In this document: positions 33,359 through 42,200 of the stretch, one piece after another
Position numbering within the stretch: position 1 is the first letter of the stretch
Layout: each line of letters begins with the position of its first letter
Origin: Limivivens sp034101475
GTDB taxonomy: Bacteria; Bacillota; Clostridia; Lachnospirales; Lachnospiraceae
Assembly: GCA_034101475.1 (NCBI GenBank)
Contig: JAXEJQ010000024.1
Span: 1 to 64,000 of the forward strand
Reading direction: 5' to 3'
DNA length: 64,000 nt
The notes under the pieces: generated by a model
What the model saw: only the letters and a program-made list of their open reading frames with translations
What the model was told of the DNA's origin: nothing
Database searches by the model: none
Program-made: the position numbers and the translations under genes

Positions 33359-34078
33359 TCAATGAATAAACTTTTTCACCATAAATGCAGCCATAAGCTG
33401 AAAACGTTCGGTGGGATCATCCAGCCGGAAGCCTAACTGTTCTTTAAGAATCCGGATCCGGTTTGTGACTGTATTCCGATGGCAGTAGCTTTCGGCTGCG
33501 ATTTCCTGTATATTTCCCCAGTACTTCAGATAAAGAAAAAGAGTGTCTGCAAAATTGCTTCTGTGTTTTTCGTCGTATTTCAGGACAGCTCCCAGCTTCT
33601 GTTCGACGAACTGTTCCAGGATCGAGCGGTTCTCGATTTCCAGAAGCAGCTTGTAAAAGTCCATCTGCTGGTCTGCTCTTGCGTCCAGAAAAATCCGGTC
33701 ATAGTAATCCCGTGTGATATCGTAAATATGAATGTGCCAGGGCATGGAAAACAGTGGAAAAGCGTGTTCATTGCAGAATGCCAGAACATTGCCGGTAAGA
33801 TCTTCGGTGGTCAGATGCTTTCCAATATTCAGGATCAGGCCGCAGGTATGCTTTTCGTACAGCGCTCTGACAAAATTCATCAGCCATTTCTCTGTATGGT
33901 CATAGAGTGCTCCGGTTGAGAGAATCAGCTCTCCTGTTCTGAGAAAACCGGAATTTGCAGGGTCTTCTGCCACATAAATCCAGTTCATCTCACGGTTCAG
34001 TCCTGCTTCTCCTGCAATAAGCTGCAGCTCGTATTTTTCTTTTGTATTTTCATATAATTCGGATAGGATGATTGCCAC
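33359..34078 (-). CDS. PucR family transcriptional regulator
   Basis: A 239-residue regulator. The N-terminal 125 residues fit the PucR purine-catabolism-type sensor domain (LIAGEAGLNREMNWIYVAEDP, ELILSTGALY, GLILNIGKHL). The C-terminus has the PucR/CdaR HTH: FLYLKYWGNIQEIAAESYCHRNTVTNRIRILKEQLGF. It lacks the middle GGDEF-like region of full-length members, so it is compact. It is divergent from the aminotransferase gene, and a perfect palindrome lies between them, so it most likely controls the aminotransferase and dehydrogenase genes in response to an amino compound. Confidence 0.85.
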   Translation of the reverse strand: MAIILSELYENTKEKYELQLIAGEAGLNREMNWIYVAEDPANSGFLRTGELILSTGALYDHTEKWLMNFVRALYEKHTCGLILNIGKHLTTEDLTGNVLAFCNEHAFPLFSMPWHIHIYDITRDYYDRIFLDARADQQMDFYKLLLEIENRSILEQFVEQKLGAVLKYDEKHRSNFADTLFLYLKYWGNIQEIAAESYCHRNTVTNRIRILKEQLGFRLDDPTERFQLMAAFMVKKFIH

Positions 34079-34117
34079 GTGATTCTACCTGCCTTTTCGT
34101 TTTTCCTTTCAGGAGCT

Positions 34118-34137
34118 GCCCGGCAAATGAGCCTGGC
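34118..34137 (-). repeat. Possible R1 end remnant
   Basis: GCCCGGCAAATGAGCC resembles the R1 end ACCCGACAAATGAGCC found at 53992-54007. It is short, so chance similarity is possible. Confidence 0.35.
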
Positions 34138-34179
34138 GTCAAAAGTCCTTCTGCACGGTGCTTTGATTATAACACAAAT

Positions 34180-34194
34180 TGTGCATCATGCACA
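34180..34194. promoter_or_regulatory. Palindrome between PucR-type regulator and aminotransferase genes (operator candidate)
   Basis: TGTGCAT-C-ATGCACA is a perfect 15-bp palindrome, and a half-site ATGCACA repeats at 34213-34219. It sits about 100 bp upstream of the regulator start and 150 bp upstream of the aminotransferase start, close to a TATAAC box (34169-34174). Confidence 0.5.
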
Positions 34195-34250
34195 GCGTAA
34201 ATGAGAAAGACTATGCACAGAGAATCTTGCAAAATATTGGAGAGAGGATT

Positions 34251-34283
34251 ATGATTTTAGCAGAAAAAGACAGAGACGTCTGA
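34251..34283 (+). CDS. Ten-codon leader peptide ORF before the aminotransferase gene
   Basis: ATG 34251 has a GGAGAGAGGA site 3-12 bp upstream and encodes MILAEKDRDV, ending at TGA 34281-34283. The stop codon is exactly the end of the 5' arm of the terminator hairpin that follows. A ribosome pausing or ending here would cover that arm and favour read-through. Confidence 0.45.
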   Translation: MILAEKDRDV

Positions 34284-34314
34284 GCCCTCTGAGGGGGGAT
34301 CAGGCGTCTTTTTT
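34274..34314 (+). terminator. Terminator in the leader of the aminotransferase gene (attenuator candidate)
   Basis: AGACGTCTGA (34274-34283) pairs with TCAGGCGTCT (34300-34309) through one wobble, with an inner CCCTC/GGGGG stem, and is followed by six T residues. The preceding gene is divergent, so the terminator belongs to the leader of the aminotransferase transcript. The AGGAGG site of that gene begins right after the T run. Confidence 0.8.
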
Positions 34315-34328
34315 AGGAGGATCCCATT

Positions 34329-35687
34329 ATGTTAAGAGAAGCATTGCCCCAGATTGTTACAGGAACGCTCCCAGGCCCGAAGGCACAGGCAGTCATTGAC
34401 AGAAGAGCACAGGCCATTCCGTCAGCCATCCGATGCGGCTATCCGGTAGTCATGGATCATGCAGAAGGCGCCATGATTGAAGATATAGACGGAAATAAAT
34501 TTCTGGACTGGATCGGCGGCGTAGGTGTTCTGAATATCGGACACTGTCATCCGGAGGTCGTGGAGGCAGTAAAGGAACAGGCGGACAAATATTTCCACGG
34601 AATGTTCAATGTCGTGACTCATGAGGGGTATGTGGCGCTGGCAGAAAAACTGGCATCCATTGCCCCTGTAAAAGGAGATCATATCAAAGCATATTTTACA
34701 AACAGCGGTGCGGAAGCAGATGAAAACGCGGTGAAAATTGCAAAAGCATATACAAAGCGGCCGAATATCATTGTATTTTCAGGTGCTTTTCACGGACGTA
34801 CCCTTCTGACCATGTCCATGACTTCTAAAAAAGCCTATGCAGTCGGAATGGGACCCTTCCCGGATGGCATTTACCGGGCCCAGTTCCCTTACTATTACAG
34901 AAATCCTGCAGGAATGCCCCGGGAAAAAGCATGTGAATACTATATCGAATCCATCAGGGCAGTTTTTGAGCAGTGTGCGCCTGCAGACACGATTGCGGCA
35001 GTTGTCGTAGAGCCGCTGCAGGGGGAAGGAGGATTTATTCCGGCACCGATGGAATGGGTAAAAGCAGTGCGGGCGCTCTGTGATGAATATGGGATTCTGC
35101 TGGTGGCGGATGAGGTTCAGACAGGGTTCTGCAGAACCGGAAAAATGTTTGCCACAGATTACTGGAAAGAAGCGGGGGTTGAGCCGGATATTATTGCGGC
35201 GGCCAAATCCATTGCAGCAGGTGTCCCGCTGTCCGCAATCATTGCGAGAGCAGAGATTATGGATGCTCCTGCACCGGGAACCATCGGCGGAACCTTTGGC
35301 GGTAATGCACTGGCCTGTGCAGCAGCCCTGAAGACCATTGAAATAATGGAAAGAGATCATCTTGCAGAACGCTCTCAGGAAATCGGAGAAAGGGTCATGA
35401 GCCGCTACAGGGCCATGATGGAAAAATACGGCTGTATCGGTGATGTGAGAGGACTGGGCGGCATGATCGGTATTGAGTTTGTAAAGGATAAAGAATCCAA
35501 AGAGCCGGATGCAGCTCTTACCTCAGCCATCATTCAGGAGTGTGCCGCGCATGGGCTTCTGGTGGAAGGCGCAGGAACCTATCAGAATGTGATCCGCTTC
35601 CTTGCTCCCCTTGTAATGACCGATGCACAGCTTGAAGCGGGTCTTGACATTTTTGAAGCTGCTGTTGTAAAATGCTCTGAAAAGTAA
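34329..35687 (+). CDS. Class III aminotransferase (4-aminobutyrate aminotransferase-like)
   Basis: A 452-residue PLP enzyme. ATG 34329 follows AGGAGG. The PLP lysine is Lys293 in AAKSIAAGVPLSA; LLVADEVQTGFCRTGK supplies the conserved Asp and GIGHCHPEVVEAV-like GVLNIGHCHPE lies near the N-terminus. The class includes GABA, ornithine, beta-alanine and other omega-aminotransferases. It is followed 95 bp later by an iron-containing alcohol dehydrogenase, which could reduce the semialdehyde product to an alcohol (for example 4-hydroxybutyrate). The preceding divergent PucR regulator and leader terminator suggest substrate-controlled expression. Confidence 0.88.
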   Translation: MLREALPQIVTGTLPGPKAQAVIDRRAQAIPSAIRCGYPVVMDHAEGAMIEDIDGNKFLDWIGGVGVLNIGHCHPEVVEAVKEQADKYFHGMFNVVTHEGYVALAEKLASIAPVKGDHIKAYFTNSGAEADENAVKIAKAYTKRPNIIVFSGAFHGRTLLTMSMTSKKAYAVGMGPFPDGIYRAQFPYYYRNPAGMPREKACEYYIESIRAVFEQCAPADTIAAVVVEPLQGEGGFIPAPMEWVKAVRALCDEYGILLVADEVQTGFCRTGKMFATDYWKEAGVEPDIIAAAKSIAAGVPLSAIIARAEIMDAPAPGTIGGTFGGNALACAAALKTIEIMERDHLAERSQEIGERVMSRYRAMMEKYGCIGDVRGLGGMIGIEFVKDKESKEPDAALTSAIIQECAAHGLLVEGAGTYQNVIRFLAPLVMTDAQLEAGLDIFEAAVVKCSEK

Positions 35688-35782
35688 AAGATTCTGCAAA
35701 GTAAAATATTCTGCAGAGGAAAATGCCCGACGGGGCGGTACGGTCAATAAGGGAACCTGTTAAGACAGAAGAGGATGATATC

Positions 35783-36913
35783 ATGAACTTTCAGTTTTAT
35801 TTACCTGTAAACATTGTATTCGGCTGCGGAAAAGTGAAGGAAGTCGGAGAAATTACAAAACGATATGGAAAAAAAGCCCTGATTGTCACAGGAAAAACCA
35901 GTGCCAGAAAATCCGGTCTGTATGACAGGGTCAGGGACAGTCTGAAAGCTGCAGGACTGGAAAGCGTCCTGTTTGATCGGGTGTCCCAGAATCCGCTGAC
36001 GGTCACGGCCATTGAGGGCGCCGGATTTGCGAAAGAGAATGGCTGTGACGTGGTGGTGGCCATCGGCGGCGGAAGTATTATGGACTGTGCAAAGGCAATC
36101 GCATTTCTTTCCGTAAATGACGGGGACATCAATGACTACATTTTTAACCGAAGGAAAAGCGATGATGCCCTTCCTCTGATTCTGATTCCGACCACCTGCG
36201 GAACAGGCTCGGAAGGAAATGGATTCGCCGTACTGACAAACCCGGAGAATGGGGATAAAAAGTCACTTCGGTGTAATGCGGTGATTGCCAAGGCCTCCAT
36301 TGTCGATCCGGAATGTATGATGACGATGCCGAAAAAGGTTCTGGCATCTGTAGGATTTGACGCGCTCTGTCACAGCATGGAAGCCTATACATCCAAAATT
36401 TCCCAGCCTTTCACAGATGCCCTGGCACTTTATGCCATTGAATTGATCATGGACAGCCTTGTGGATTTATACAATGGCTCAGAGGACATTGAAAAATGGG
36501 AAAAAATCACGATTGCCAGCACAATTGGCGGGATGGTGATCAACCAGGCGGGTGTTACCCTCGCCCATGGTATGGAACATCCGGCATCCGGCCTGAAGGA
36601 CATTGTTCATGGACATGGACTGGCAGCCCTGACACCTGCCGTTATGGAAGCCTCCTGTAAAGGAGCCGAATACAAATTCGGCAAAATCGCCCGCCTCCTT
36701 GGCGGAACGGAGGCCTCTGACTGTTCGGAAAAAATCAGGGAGCTTCTCGCTGAAATTGATCTGTCCCTGACCCTTTCCCGGCTCGGACTGGAAGAGCAGG
36801 ATATCCCGTGGATGGCAGAAAACTGCATGAAAGTATCTGCCGCGGCGGTTGCCAATAACCCTGTCGTTTTTACACAGGAAGAAATTGCGGATATATACCG
36901 GAAAGCATTGTAA
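35783..36913 (+). CDS. Iron-containing alcohol dehydrogenase
   Basis: A 376-residue group III (Fe-dependent) dehydrogenase. ATG 35783 is preferred to earlier codons (GAGGATG just upstream, and NFQFYLPVNIVFGCGK is the family N-terminus). The cofactor region GGGSIMDCAKAIAF is at about residues 94-107. Metal-binding His residues lie in DALCHSMEAY and in HGMEHPASGL...HGHGLAAL. Given its neighbour it probably reduces the semialdehyde made by the aminotransferase, using NAD(P)H. The stop codon lies within the first copy of a 20-bp direct repeat (ATTGTAAAAAGAACCGGACG). Confidence 0.9.
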   Translation: MNFQFYLPVNIVFGCGKVKEVGEITKRYGKKALIVTGKTSARKSGLYDRVRDSLKAAGLESVLFDRVSQNPLTVTAIEGAGFAKENGCDVVVAIGGGSIMDCAKAIAFLSVNDGDINDYIFNRRKSDDALPLILIPTTCGTGSEGNGFAVLTNPENGDKKSLRCNAVIAKASIVDPECMMTMPKKVLASVGFDALCHSMEAYTSKISQPFTDALALYAIELIMDSLVDLYNGSEDIEKWEKITIASTIGGMVINQAGVTLAHGMEHPASGLKDIVHGHGLAALTPAVMEASCKGAEYKFGKIARLLGGTEASDCSEKIRELLAEIDLSLTLSRLGLEEQDIPWMAENCMKVSAAAVANNPVVFTQEEIADIYRKAL

Positions 36914-36996
36914 AAAGAACCGGACGGGAAAACGTGCACGTATTGTGGTAATATTGTAAAAAGTTCCCCGGAGAGTATTGTAAAAAGAACCGGACG
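36907..36996 (+). repeat. Direct repeats at the dehydrogenase gene end
   Basis: ATTGTAAAAAGAACCGGACG occurs at 36907-36926 and exactly again at 36977-36996, with a partial copy at 36953-36967. The first copy includes the stop codon, so the gene end has been duplicated. Confidence 0.8.
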
Positions 36997-37000
36997 AAAA

Positions 37001-37047
37001 AACTGCCGCATCGGCGAAAATTCTTCGCTGATGCGGCAGCATTTTTT
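37001..37047. terminator. Bidirectional terminator between converging genes
   Basis: CTGCCGCATC...GATGCGGCAG with an extended inner stem, with T runs on both strands. It can end both the dehydrogenase transcript and the decarboxylase-subunit transcript. Confidence 0.9.
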
Positions 37048-37084
37048 ATTGATTTTGTGGATCGGTTCCTTGGCAGGCAGGATA

Positions 37085-37201
37085 TTATTTACTGAGCCTG
37101 CCCAGGATCCAGACCACCAGCATAATCAGCAGAATCGCCGCGAAGATGCCGGCCATTCCTTTCCACATGATTTCCAGTGATATCAGAAAATTTTCCCACA
37201 T
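37085..37201 (-). CDS. OadG-related small membrane subunit (38 residues)
   Basis: A 38-residue protein with one membrane helix (MAGIFAAILLIMLVVWILG) preceded by MWENFLISLEIMWKG. AGGAGGT lies just before ATG 37201. It is 12 bp downstream of the decarboxylase beta-subunit gene. The sequence matches the N-terminal anchoring helix of OadG gamma subunits and, from memory, the small OadG-related transporter subunits annotated beside beta subunits. It lacks the Pro/Ala linker and the zinc-binding tail of full OadG. It probably stabilises the membrane pump. Confidence 0.8.
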   Translation of the reverse strand: MWENFLISLEIMWKGMAGIFAAILLIMLVVWILGRLSK

Positions 37202-37213
37202 AAGTACGACCTC

Positions 37214-38350
37214 CTATAAGAACTTGGTAACCAGGTTTATGACCATGCCTCCGGCGATGACGGAAGCGATCTGGCCGGAAACATTGGCACCGGCAGCATG
37301 CATCAGAATGACATTGCCCGGATCCTCCGCCATAGCCATCTTCTGGATCACACGGGAGGACATGGGGAAGGCGGAAATGCCCGCTGCGCCCACCATGGGA
37401 TTGACCTTGTTTTTGGAAAACAGGTTCATGATTTTCGCCAGGAGTACGCCGCCGATGGAGTCAAAGACAAAGGCAAAGAGGCCGATGAGCATGATCAGCA
37501 GAGTGTCAATGGTGACAAAGGTTTCCGCCTGCATACTGAAGGAGATGGTGATGCCCAGAAGCAGGGTGATCAGGTTGGCCAGATTGTTCTGGGCGGTGTC
37601 GGACAGGGTATTCAGGCAGCCGCATTCCCGGATCAGGTTTCCGAACATCAGGAAGCCCACCAGCGCCACGGAGGAAGGAGCGATCAGGCCGACGATGAAG
37701 GTAACGGCGATGGGGAAGACGATCCGCACGGTTTTGGATACTTTACCGGGTTCGTAGGGCATACGGATCATGCGCTCCTTTTTGGTGGTGACCAGTTTGA
37801 TGGCAAAGGGCTGGATAATGGGCACCAGTGCCATATAGGAGTAGGCTGCCACGGCGATGGCTCCCACATATTTGGAGTCCAGCATCTGGGATACCAGAAT
37901 GGAGGTGGGGCCGTCGGCAGCGCCGATAATGCCGATGGAAGCGGCATCCTTTAAGTCAAAGCCCAGCAGGACTGCCAGGGAAATGGCGGCAAAAATACCG
38001 AACTGAGCTCCGGCACCGAAGAGAAACATTTTCGGGTTGGAGAGCAGAGGGCCGAAGTCGATCATGGCTCCGATTCCGATGAAGAGCAGGATCGGGAAGG
38101 CTTCGGAAGCCTCAATGCCGGTTTCAAAGAGCCACTGGATGACGCCCTGGGTTTCTCCTACGCCGTTCAGAAACTGATTCAGAACGCCGGTGGCGGGAAG
38201 ATTGACCAGGATTGCGCCGAAGCCCATGGGCAGCAGCAGGGCCGGTTCATAGTCTTTCTTGATGGCCAGCCAGATCAGAAGAATTCCGATCAGATACATG
38301 ACCACCTGCTGCCAGGTGACGGCTAAGAAGCCTTCGATTAAAAATTCCAC
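37214..38350 (-). CDS. Na+-translocating decarboxylase beta subunit
   Basis: A 378-residue membrane protein with about nine to eleven hydrophobic helices. GTG 38350 is chosen because AAGGAG lies 8 bp upstream; the longer frame runs through the leader terminator. GIGAMIDFGPLLSNPKMFLFGAGAQ and AADGPTSILVSQML are conserved OadB/GcdB signatures that include the Na+- and proton-coupling Asp. The subunit pumps Na+ as a biotin-bound carboxyl group is decarboxylated. No alpha or biotin-carrier gene is adjacent, so those partners lie elsewhere or the subunit serves another carrier. Confidence 0.92.
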   Translation of the reverse strand: MEFLIEGFLAVTWQQVVMYLIGILLIWLAIKKDYEPALLLPMGFGAILVNLPATGVLNQFLNGVGETQGVIQWLFETGIEASEAFPILLFIGIGAMIDFGPLLSNPKMFLFGAGAQFGIFAAISLAVLLGFDLKDAASIGIIGAADGPTSILVSQMLDSKYVGAIAVAAYSYMALVPIIQPFAIKLVTTKKERMIRMPYEPGKVSKTVRIVFPIAVTFIVGLIAPSSVALVGFLMFGNLIRECGCLNTLSDTAQNNLANLITLLLGITISFSMQAETFVTIDTLLIMLIGLFAFVFDSIGGVLLAKIMNLFSKNKVNPMVGAAGISAFPMSSRVIQKMAMAEDPGNVILMHAAGANVSGQIASVIAGGMVINLVTKFL

Positions 38351-38375
38351 ACGCAACACTCCTTCGCTTTTCGGG

Positions 38376-38423
38376 GATAAAAAAAGACTTTTACTGCAGC
38401 AAAAAGGCTGCAATAAAAGTCTT
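38376..38423 (-). terminator. Terminator in the leader of the decarboxylase beta gene
   Basis: On the minus strand AAGACTTTTATTGCAG (38423-38408) pairs with CTGCAGTAAAAGTCTT (38399-38384) with one wobble, then seven T residues. It lies between the promoter at 38514-38543 and the GTG start, so it can act as an attenuator. Confidence 0.8.
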
Positions 38424-38469
38424 GCCATTTCAATTTTTCGCGGATTTTCATCGTACTGACGCAAAAAAT

Positions 38470-38485
38470 GCACAGGGATCTGTGC
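38470..38485 (-). other. Small hairpin in the same leader
   Basis: GCACAG/CTGTGC with loop ATCC, followed on the minus strand by ATTTTTTG. It may be part of a sensing structure upstream of the terminator. Confidence 0.5.
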
Positions 38486-38513
38486 CGGCTACTCCCCTTT
38501 ATTGTATAAAAAC

Positions 38514-38543
38514 AGTATAGCGTTTCAAGTCGGGAATTGTCAA
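38514..38543 (-). promoter_or_regulatory. Promoter of the decarboxylase subunit operon
   Basis: On the minus strand TTGACA (38543-38538) and TATACT (38519-38514) are 18 bp apart. Transcription would start near 38507, leaving a leader of about 157 bases. Confidence 0.8.
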
Positions 38544-38553
38544 GAAAAACGAA

Positions 38554-38582
38554 TAGACATTTTTCTTTTTTTCAGGTAGAAT
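38554..38582 (+). promoter_or_regulatory. Probable promoter of pth-mfd
   Basis: TAGACA (38554-38559) and TAGAAT (38577-38582) with a 17-bp T-rich spacer, divergent from the decarboxylase promoter. Confidence 0.5.
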
Positions 38583-38704
38583 GATAACGGTTACGCAAGA
38601 TGCGGATGATTTGTATGCAGCCCGGCTTTGACGTACAGGGTCCCCTGTATTGGCAAAGGTGGGCGAAATGTTATGGAAAAAAGAACGAGGACAGGAGAAG
38701 AAGG

Positions 38705-39280
38705 ATGTACATTATCGCAGGACTTGGAAATCCGGGCAGCAAATATGCCCATACCCGCCACAATGTGGGATTTGACACGGTGGATTATCTGGCGGATTAT
38801 TATGGAATTGATATAGAAACAAAGAAATTCCGGGCGCTGATCGGTCAGGGGATGATCGCCGGAAACAAGGTGATTCTGGTGAAGCCCCAGACCTTTATGA
38901 ATCTCAGTGGTGAAAGCGTCCGGGAAGTCATAGACTTTTATAAGATCGATCCGGAGGAGGAGCTGATTGTGATTTATGATGACATCAGCCTGGAGCCGGG
39001 ACAGCTTCGCCTGCGGGGAAAGGGCAGCGCGGGCGGTCACAACGGCATCAAGAATCTGATTCAGCATCTGGGAACCCAGAATTTTAAGCGGATCAAGATC
39101 GGCGTAGGGGAGAAGCCGGTGGGCTTTGATCTGGCGGATTATGTTCTGAGCCGTTTTCACGGAGAGGATAAGGAAAAAATGGAGGATGCCCGCAAACGTG
39201 CGGCAAAGGCGGCGGTCATGATTATGAACGACGGCCTCCAGGCTGCCATGAATGAGTATAATAAGAAGGTTGAAGAATGA
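38705..39280 (+). CDS. pth: Peptidyl-tRNA hydrolase
   Basis: A 191-residue cytosolic enzyme that recycles tRNA from peptidyl-tRNA. ATG 38705 follows AGGAGAAGAAGG. The signature GLGNPGSKYAHTRHNVGFD lies at residues 6-24, with catalytic His19. VKPQTFMNLSGESV and IYDDISLEPGQLRLRGKGSAGGHNGIK carry the other conserved active-site residues. It overlaps mfd by ATGA. The pth-mfd order is common in Firmicutes. Confidence 0.96.
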   Translation: MYIIAGLGNPGSKYAHTRHNVGFDTVDYLADYYGIDIETKKFRALIGQGMIAGNKVILVKPQTFMNLSGESVREVIDFYKIDPEEELIVIYDDISLEPGQLRLRGKGSAGGHNGIKNLIQHLGTQNFKRIKIGVGEKPVGFDLADYVLSRFHGEDKEKMEDARKRAAKAAVMIMNDGLQAAMNEYNKKVEE

Positions 39281-42200
39281 GAGCATTTACGGAACCGCTG
39301 AAAAGGCTGGGAGAGTTTCCGAAAATTCAGGAAAGCCTGGAAAAAGAAACGGGAATGGTTCAGGTGCAGGGCTGCCTGGACTCCCAGAAAGCACATTTTA
39401 TTTACGGCGCCGGGGAGCATTTCCCCTTCAAGGTGATTCTGACTTACAGTGAGCTGCGTGCGAAAGAGGTTTATGATAATTACCGTTTTTTTGACAAAAA
39501 TGTGTGCCTGTTTCCGGCCAGGGATCTGATTTTTTACAGCGCGGATATTCACAGTAACCTGATTGTGGAACAGCGGATCCAGGTCCTGAAGGCGATTCTG
39601 GAGCGGGAGGAGCTGACGGTAATCACTTCCATGGGCGGCTGTATGGATCATCTGATTCCGCTGGAGGAGTTCCAAAGTCATATTATCCGGCTGGAAGGGG
39701 ACAGTACTCTGAATCTGGAGGAGCTGAAGGGGAAGCTGGTGGAAATGGGATACGAGCGCGTGGCCCAGGTGGAGGGCAGCGGCCAGTTTGCCCTGCGTGG
39801 CGGGATTGTGGATATTTTCCCGCTGACAGAGGAGAATCCAGTGCGGGTGGAGCTCTGGGGGGATGAAGTGGATTCCATCCGGAGCTTTGACGTGGAGAGC
39901 CAGCGTTCCATTGAAAATCTGGACAGCCTGGAAATTTACCCGGCCTGTGAGGTGATTGCAGACCGGAAACGGATTTCCAAAGGGATTTCCAGAATGGAAA
40001 AGGATGTAAAGAAGGCGACGGAGGCCCTGAAAAAAGAAGGAAAGCCGGAAGAAGCGGGGCGGCTTTCTCGGCTTATGGAGGAGACCCGGGAAAATCTGGA
40101 GGAGCTGAGTCAGACCTCCGGGCTGGAGATTTACATCGACTATCTGTTTGACCGGACTGTGAGCTTTGCGGAATATTTCAAGGGGAAGAAAACGCTGTTT
40201 GTGCTGGATGAGCCCAACCGTCTGTTTCAGGAAGGTCAGGCTATTGAGACGGAGTTCCGGGAGAGTATGAGCGCGCGGATGGAAAAGGGCTATCTTCTGC
40301 CGGGACAGATGGGAATCCTGTACAGTGCCGCGGAGACGGCTGCTCTTCTGCAGAGAGGCAGCAATCTGGGCTTCTGCACTCTGGACTCTGCCCATGCGCC
40401 CTGGAAAATTGCGGCCCAGTTCGGCGTGGATGTGCGCGCGGTGAATCCTTACAACAACAGCTTTGAATTGCTGGTGAAGGATCTGAAACGGTGGAAAAAG
40501 GATGGTTATCAGGTGGTTCTCCTTTCCGGTTCCAGAACCAGGGCAGCCAGGCTGGCGGAGGATCTGCGGGACAATGAGCTGAACAGCTTTTATACGGAGG
40601 ATCTGGACCGGGAGATTCAGCCGGGAGAGATTCTGGTGACCCACGGAAATACCCACCGGGGATATGAGTATCCGCTGCTGAAATTTGTGGTGATTTCGGA
40701 AAGCGATATTTTCGGGAAGGAAAAGAAGAAAAAGAAAAAGCCCAAAGCCTATGAAGGCCGGAAGATTCAAAGCTTCAACGAGCTTTCGGTGGGGGACTTT
40801 GTGGTTCATGAAAATCATGGCCTGGGGATTTACCGGGGAATTGAAAAGATTGAAGTGGATAAGGTCGCCAAGGATTATATGAAGATTGAATATGCAGGAG
40901 GAAGCAATCTGTATATTCTGGCGACGCAGCTGGACGTGATCCAGAAATATGCCGGTTCGGAAGCGAAGACGCCCAGGCTGAACAAGCTGGGTACCCAGGA
41001 CTGGAACCGGACGAAGACAAAGGTACGGACGGCGGTAAAGGAGATTGCCCAGGATCTGGTGAAGCTGTACGCGGCCCGTCAGCGGGAGGCCGGATTTGTC
41101 TACGGGCCCGATACGGTGTGGCAGCGGGAATTTGAGGAGTCCTTCCCCTATGAGGAGACGGAGGATCAGCTGCTGGCGATTGAAGCCACGAAAAAGGACA
41201 TGGAAAGCAAAAAAATCATGGATCGGCTGATCTGCGGGGATGTGGGATACGGAAAAACGGAAATTGCTATCCGGGCGGCCTTTAAGGCGGTTCAGGACAG
41301 CAAGCAGGTGGTTTTTCTGGTACCAACCACGATTCTGGCCCAGCAGCATTACAACAACTTTGTCCAGAGAATGAAGGATTTTCCGGTGCGGGTAGATCTG
41401 CTGTGCCGGTTCCGGACGCCGAAGGAGCAGGCCCAGACGCTGGCGGACTTAAAAAAAGGGTATGTGGACATCCTGATCGGGACCCACCGGGTATTGTCCA
41501 AGGATGTGCAGTTTAAGGATCTGGGACTTCTGATTATTGATGAAGAGCAGCGCTTTGGCGTAGCCCACAAGGAAAAAATCAAGCAGCTCAGGGAAAATGT
41601 GGATGTTCTGACTCTGACGGCAACGCCCATTCCCCGGACCCTCCATATGAGCCTGGTGGGGATCCGGGATATGAGTGTGCTGGAGGAGGCACCCCAGGAG
41701 CGGGTACCCATCCAGACCTACGTGATGGAATACAATGAGGAGATGGTCCGGGAGGCCATCAGCCGGGAGCTGGCCCGGGGCGGACAGGTTTATTATGTGT
41801 ATAACCGGGTAAACACCATTGTGGAGGTGACGAATGCCATTGCGAAGCTGGTTCCGGAGGCAGCGGTGGCTTTTGCCCATGGACAGATGAAGGAGCGGGA
41901 GCTGGAGCGGATCATGTACGATTTCATTAACGGGGAGATCGATGTGCTGGTTTCCACTACGATCATCGAAACAGGGCTGGATATTTCCAATGTCAATACC
42001 ATGATTATCCATGACGCGGACAATATGGGACTGTCCCAGCTTTATCAGCTTCGGGGACGGGTGGGACGTTCCAACCGGACGGCCTATGCCTTTCTGATGT
42101 ACCGCAGGAACAAAATGCTCAAGGAAGTGGCGGAAAAACGGCTTCAGGCCATCCGGGAATTTACGGATCTGGGAAGCGGATTCAAGATTGCCATGCGGGA

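Noticed and set aside
39157..41349. 730-codon open frame on the minus strand
   Set aside because: Antisense to pth and mfd; composition rich in His, Leu and Gln without motifs, typical of a shadow frame.
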